Positions 63,049-64,000 of a DNA stretch of 64,000 nucleotides are shown piece after piece. Under the pieces are notes generated by a model. It worked only from the letters and a program-made list of their open reading frames with translations. It had not been told where the DNA came from and searched no databases. The first letter of the stretch is position 1, and the number at the start of each line of letters is the position of its first letter. The position numbers and the translations under genes are program-made. Source of the stretch: Hymenobacter nivis (GTDB lineage: Bacteria; Bacteroidota; Bacteroidia; Cytophagales; Hymenobacteraceae); assembly GCF_006439025.1 (NCBI RefSeq), contig NZ_RCYZ01000003.1, forward strand, positions 126,127 through 190,126, in the 5' to 3' direction.

Positions 63049-64000
63049 ATGACTGCGGAACACGAACGCCTGCGCGACGTGGGGCCCTGGCGCACTTTTG
63101 GGCCCTACCTGGCCGAGCGGCAATGGGGCACGGTGCGCGAAGACTACTCGGCTAACGGCGAGCCCTGGAACTTCACGACCCACGACATGGCCCGCGCCTA
63201 CGCCTACCGCTGGGGCGAGGACGGCCTGGGCGGCATCTCCGACGACCGGCAGCTGCTGTGCTTCGCGCCCGCGTTTTGGAACGGGCAGGACCCCATCCTC
63301 AAGGAGCGCCTGTTTGGGCTGAGCGGGCCCGAGGGCAACCACGGCGAGGACGTGAAGGAGGCGTATTACTACCTCGACAACACGCCCACCCACAGCTACA
63401 TGCGGATGCTGTACAAGTACCCGCAGCACAAGTTTCCGTACGACTGGCTGGTGCAGCAAAACGCCAAGCGCACCCGCGACGACGCCGAGTTTGAGCTGGC
63501 CGACACGGCCGTGTTCCGGGAGGACAAGTACTTCGATATCTTCGTGGAGTACGCCAAGGCGGGGCCCCAGGACGTGCTCATCACCATCACGGCCCACAAC
63601 CGAGGGCCCCAGGCCGCGCCGCTGCACGTGCTGCCCACGCTGTGGCTGCGCAACACCTGGGCTTGGGGCGATAAAGACGACTACTGCCCCGGCCTAAGCG
63701 CCGCCGACGCCGGCCGCATTGCCGTGCACCACCGCGACCTGCCCGGCCTGGCCCTGCACGCCGACGGGGGACCCGAGCTGCTGTTTTGCGACAACGAAAC
63801 CAACGCGCCCCGCCTCTACCAGGCGGCCCCCCGGCCGGGCGTGCGCTTCTTCAAAGACGGGCTGAACGAGTACGTGGTGGGCGGCCGCGCCGACGCCGTG
63901 AACCCCGACCACAGCGGCACCAAGGCCGCGGCCCACTACGTCCTCACCATTGAGGCCGGCCAAAGCCAGACCCTGCGCCTGCGCCTGGGCCCCCAAGATT
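63049..64000 (+). CDS. MGH1-like (GH63-type) glycoside hydrolase, N-terminal part
   Basis: Open frame from ATG 63049 to the window end, at least 317 codons and incomplete at its 3' side. The start TAEHERLRDVGPWRTFGPYLAERQWGTVREDYS and the sequence FGLSGPEGNHGEDVKEAYYYLDNTPTHSYM resemble the N-terminal beta-sandwich domain of GH63/MGH1-like glucosidases. A catalytic (alpha/alpha)6 barrel should lie beyond the window. The exact substrate (trehalose, mannosylglycerate or alpha-glucoside) cannot be read from this half. There is no signal peptide, so it is likely cytoplasmic. Confidence 0.75.
   Translation, partial: MTAEHERLRDVGPWRTFGPYLAERQWGTVREDYSANGEPWNFTTHDMARAYAYRWGEDGLGGISDDRQLLCFAPAFWNGQDPILKERLFGLSGPEGNHGEDVKEAYYYLDNTPTHSYMRMLYKYPQHKFPYDWLVQQNAKRTRDDAEFELADTAVFREDKYFDIFVEYAKAGPQDVLITITAHNRGPQAAPLHVLPTLWLRNTWAWGDKDDYCPGLSAADAGRIAVHHRDLPGLALHADGGPELLFCDNETNAPRLYQAAPRPGVRFFKDGLNEYVVGGRADAVNPDHSGTKAAAHYVLTIEAGQSQTLRLRLGPQD

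Overview
The window looks like chromosomal DNA of a GC-rich member of the Bacteroidota, most like Hymenobacter (Hymenobacteraceae, Cytophagales). This is inferred from gene content, not from a database search. Clues are a SusC/SusD pair, a C-terminal T9SS sorting domain, LytTR/LytS regulators, an outer-membrane beta-barrel TonB receptor, many lipoproteins, the near absence of Shine-Dalgarno sequences, promoter-like TAnnTTTG boxes and high-GC coding sequence. The word GGGGCCC is unusually frequent throughout. No rRNA operon, CRISPR array, prophage or intact insertion sequence is visible. One tRNA gene, tRNA-Leu(GAG), is present.

Layout. 0-5.6 kb: a Cys-rich radical SAM enzyme, a low-GC HGSNAT/NagX-like membrane acyltransferase, an Lgt-like protein lacking most catalytic residues, a membrane-anchored SDR and a small Spy-like periplasmic protein. 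5.8-7.8 kb: a 7TMR-DISM receptor whose cytoplasmic end is the zinc-ribbon/HTH module of IS1595-type transposases, the most unusual gene here. 8.4-17.2 kb: a beta-glucan utilisation locus (SusC, SusD, PKD lipoprotein, GH16, GH5 with fascin-like repeats and a T9SS tail). 17.3-31.6 kb: mostly housekeeping and envelope genes (SBF-like transporter, LLM oxidoreductase, TSUP transporter, DnaB, Mpl-type ligase, lipoproteins, M48 and M23 peptidases, FAH protein, BCP peroxiredoxin, VWA protein). 31.7-34.0 kb: a coiled-coil/GNAT protein and an ECF sigma / membrane protein / Spy-like operon. 34.2-40.5 kb: a class III aminotransferase, a TonB receptor upstream of a LytS/LytTR pair, and a TerB-like protein. 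40.7-45.9 kb: PfkA, MiaA, an amidase and a GT4 glycosyltransferase. 46-50.2 kb: a large hybrid histidine kinase and a lone receiver. 50.4-56.6 kb: an MBL hydrolase, an NFACT/Rqc2-type protein, tRNA-Leu, a low-affinity iron permease, Dps, a MOSC protein and RtcB. 56.6-58.2 kb: a gene-poor, partly AT-rich stretch with a dispersed repeat and a possible small transcript. 58.2-64 kb: an HDAC-like deacylase, a J-domain protein, a PD-(D/E)XK nuclease, a secreted protein, an EamA protein, an SDR and a partial glycoside hydrolase running off the end.

How genes work together. The SusC-to-GH5 block is a complete capture-and-cleave system for beta-1,3 (laminarin-like) glucan. The sigma / membrane protein / Spy-like trio resembles an envelope-stress module. 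The TonB receptor and LytS/LytTR genes are co-oriented and could share regulation. Dps and the iron permease are convergent and share a terminator.

Between genes there is a striking number of palindromes. One is a 127-bp dispersed element with two copies in opposite orientation. Two other short families recur. Several long single-copy hairpins occur, and in two places a palindrome carries the stop codons of the flanking genes.
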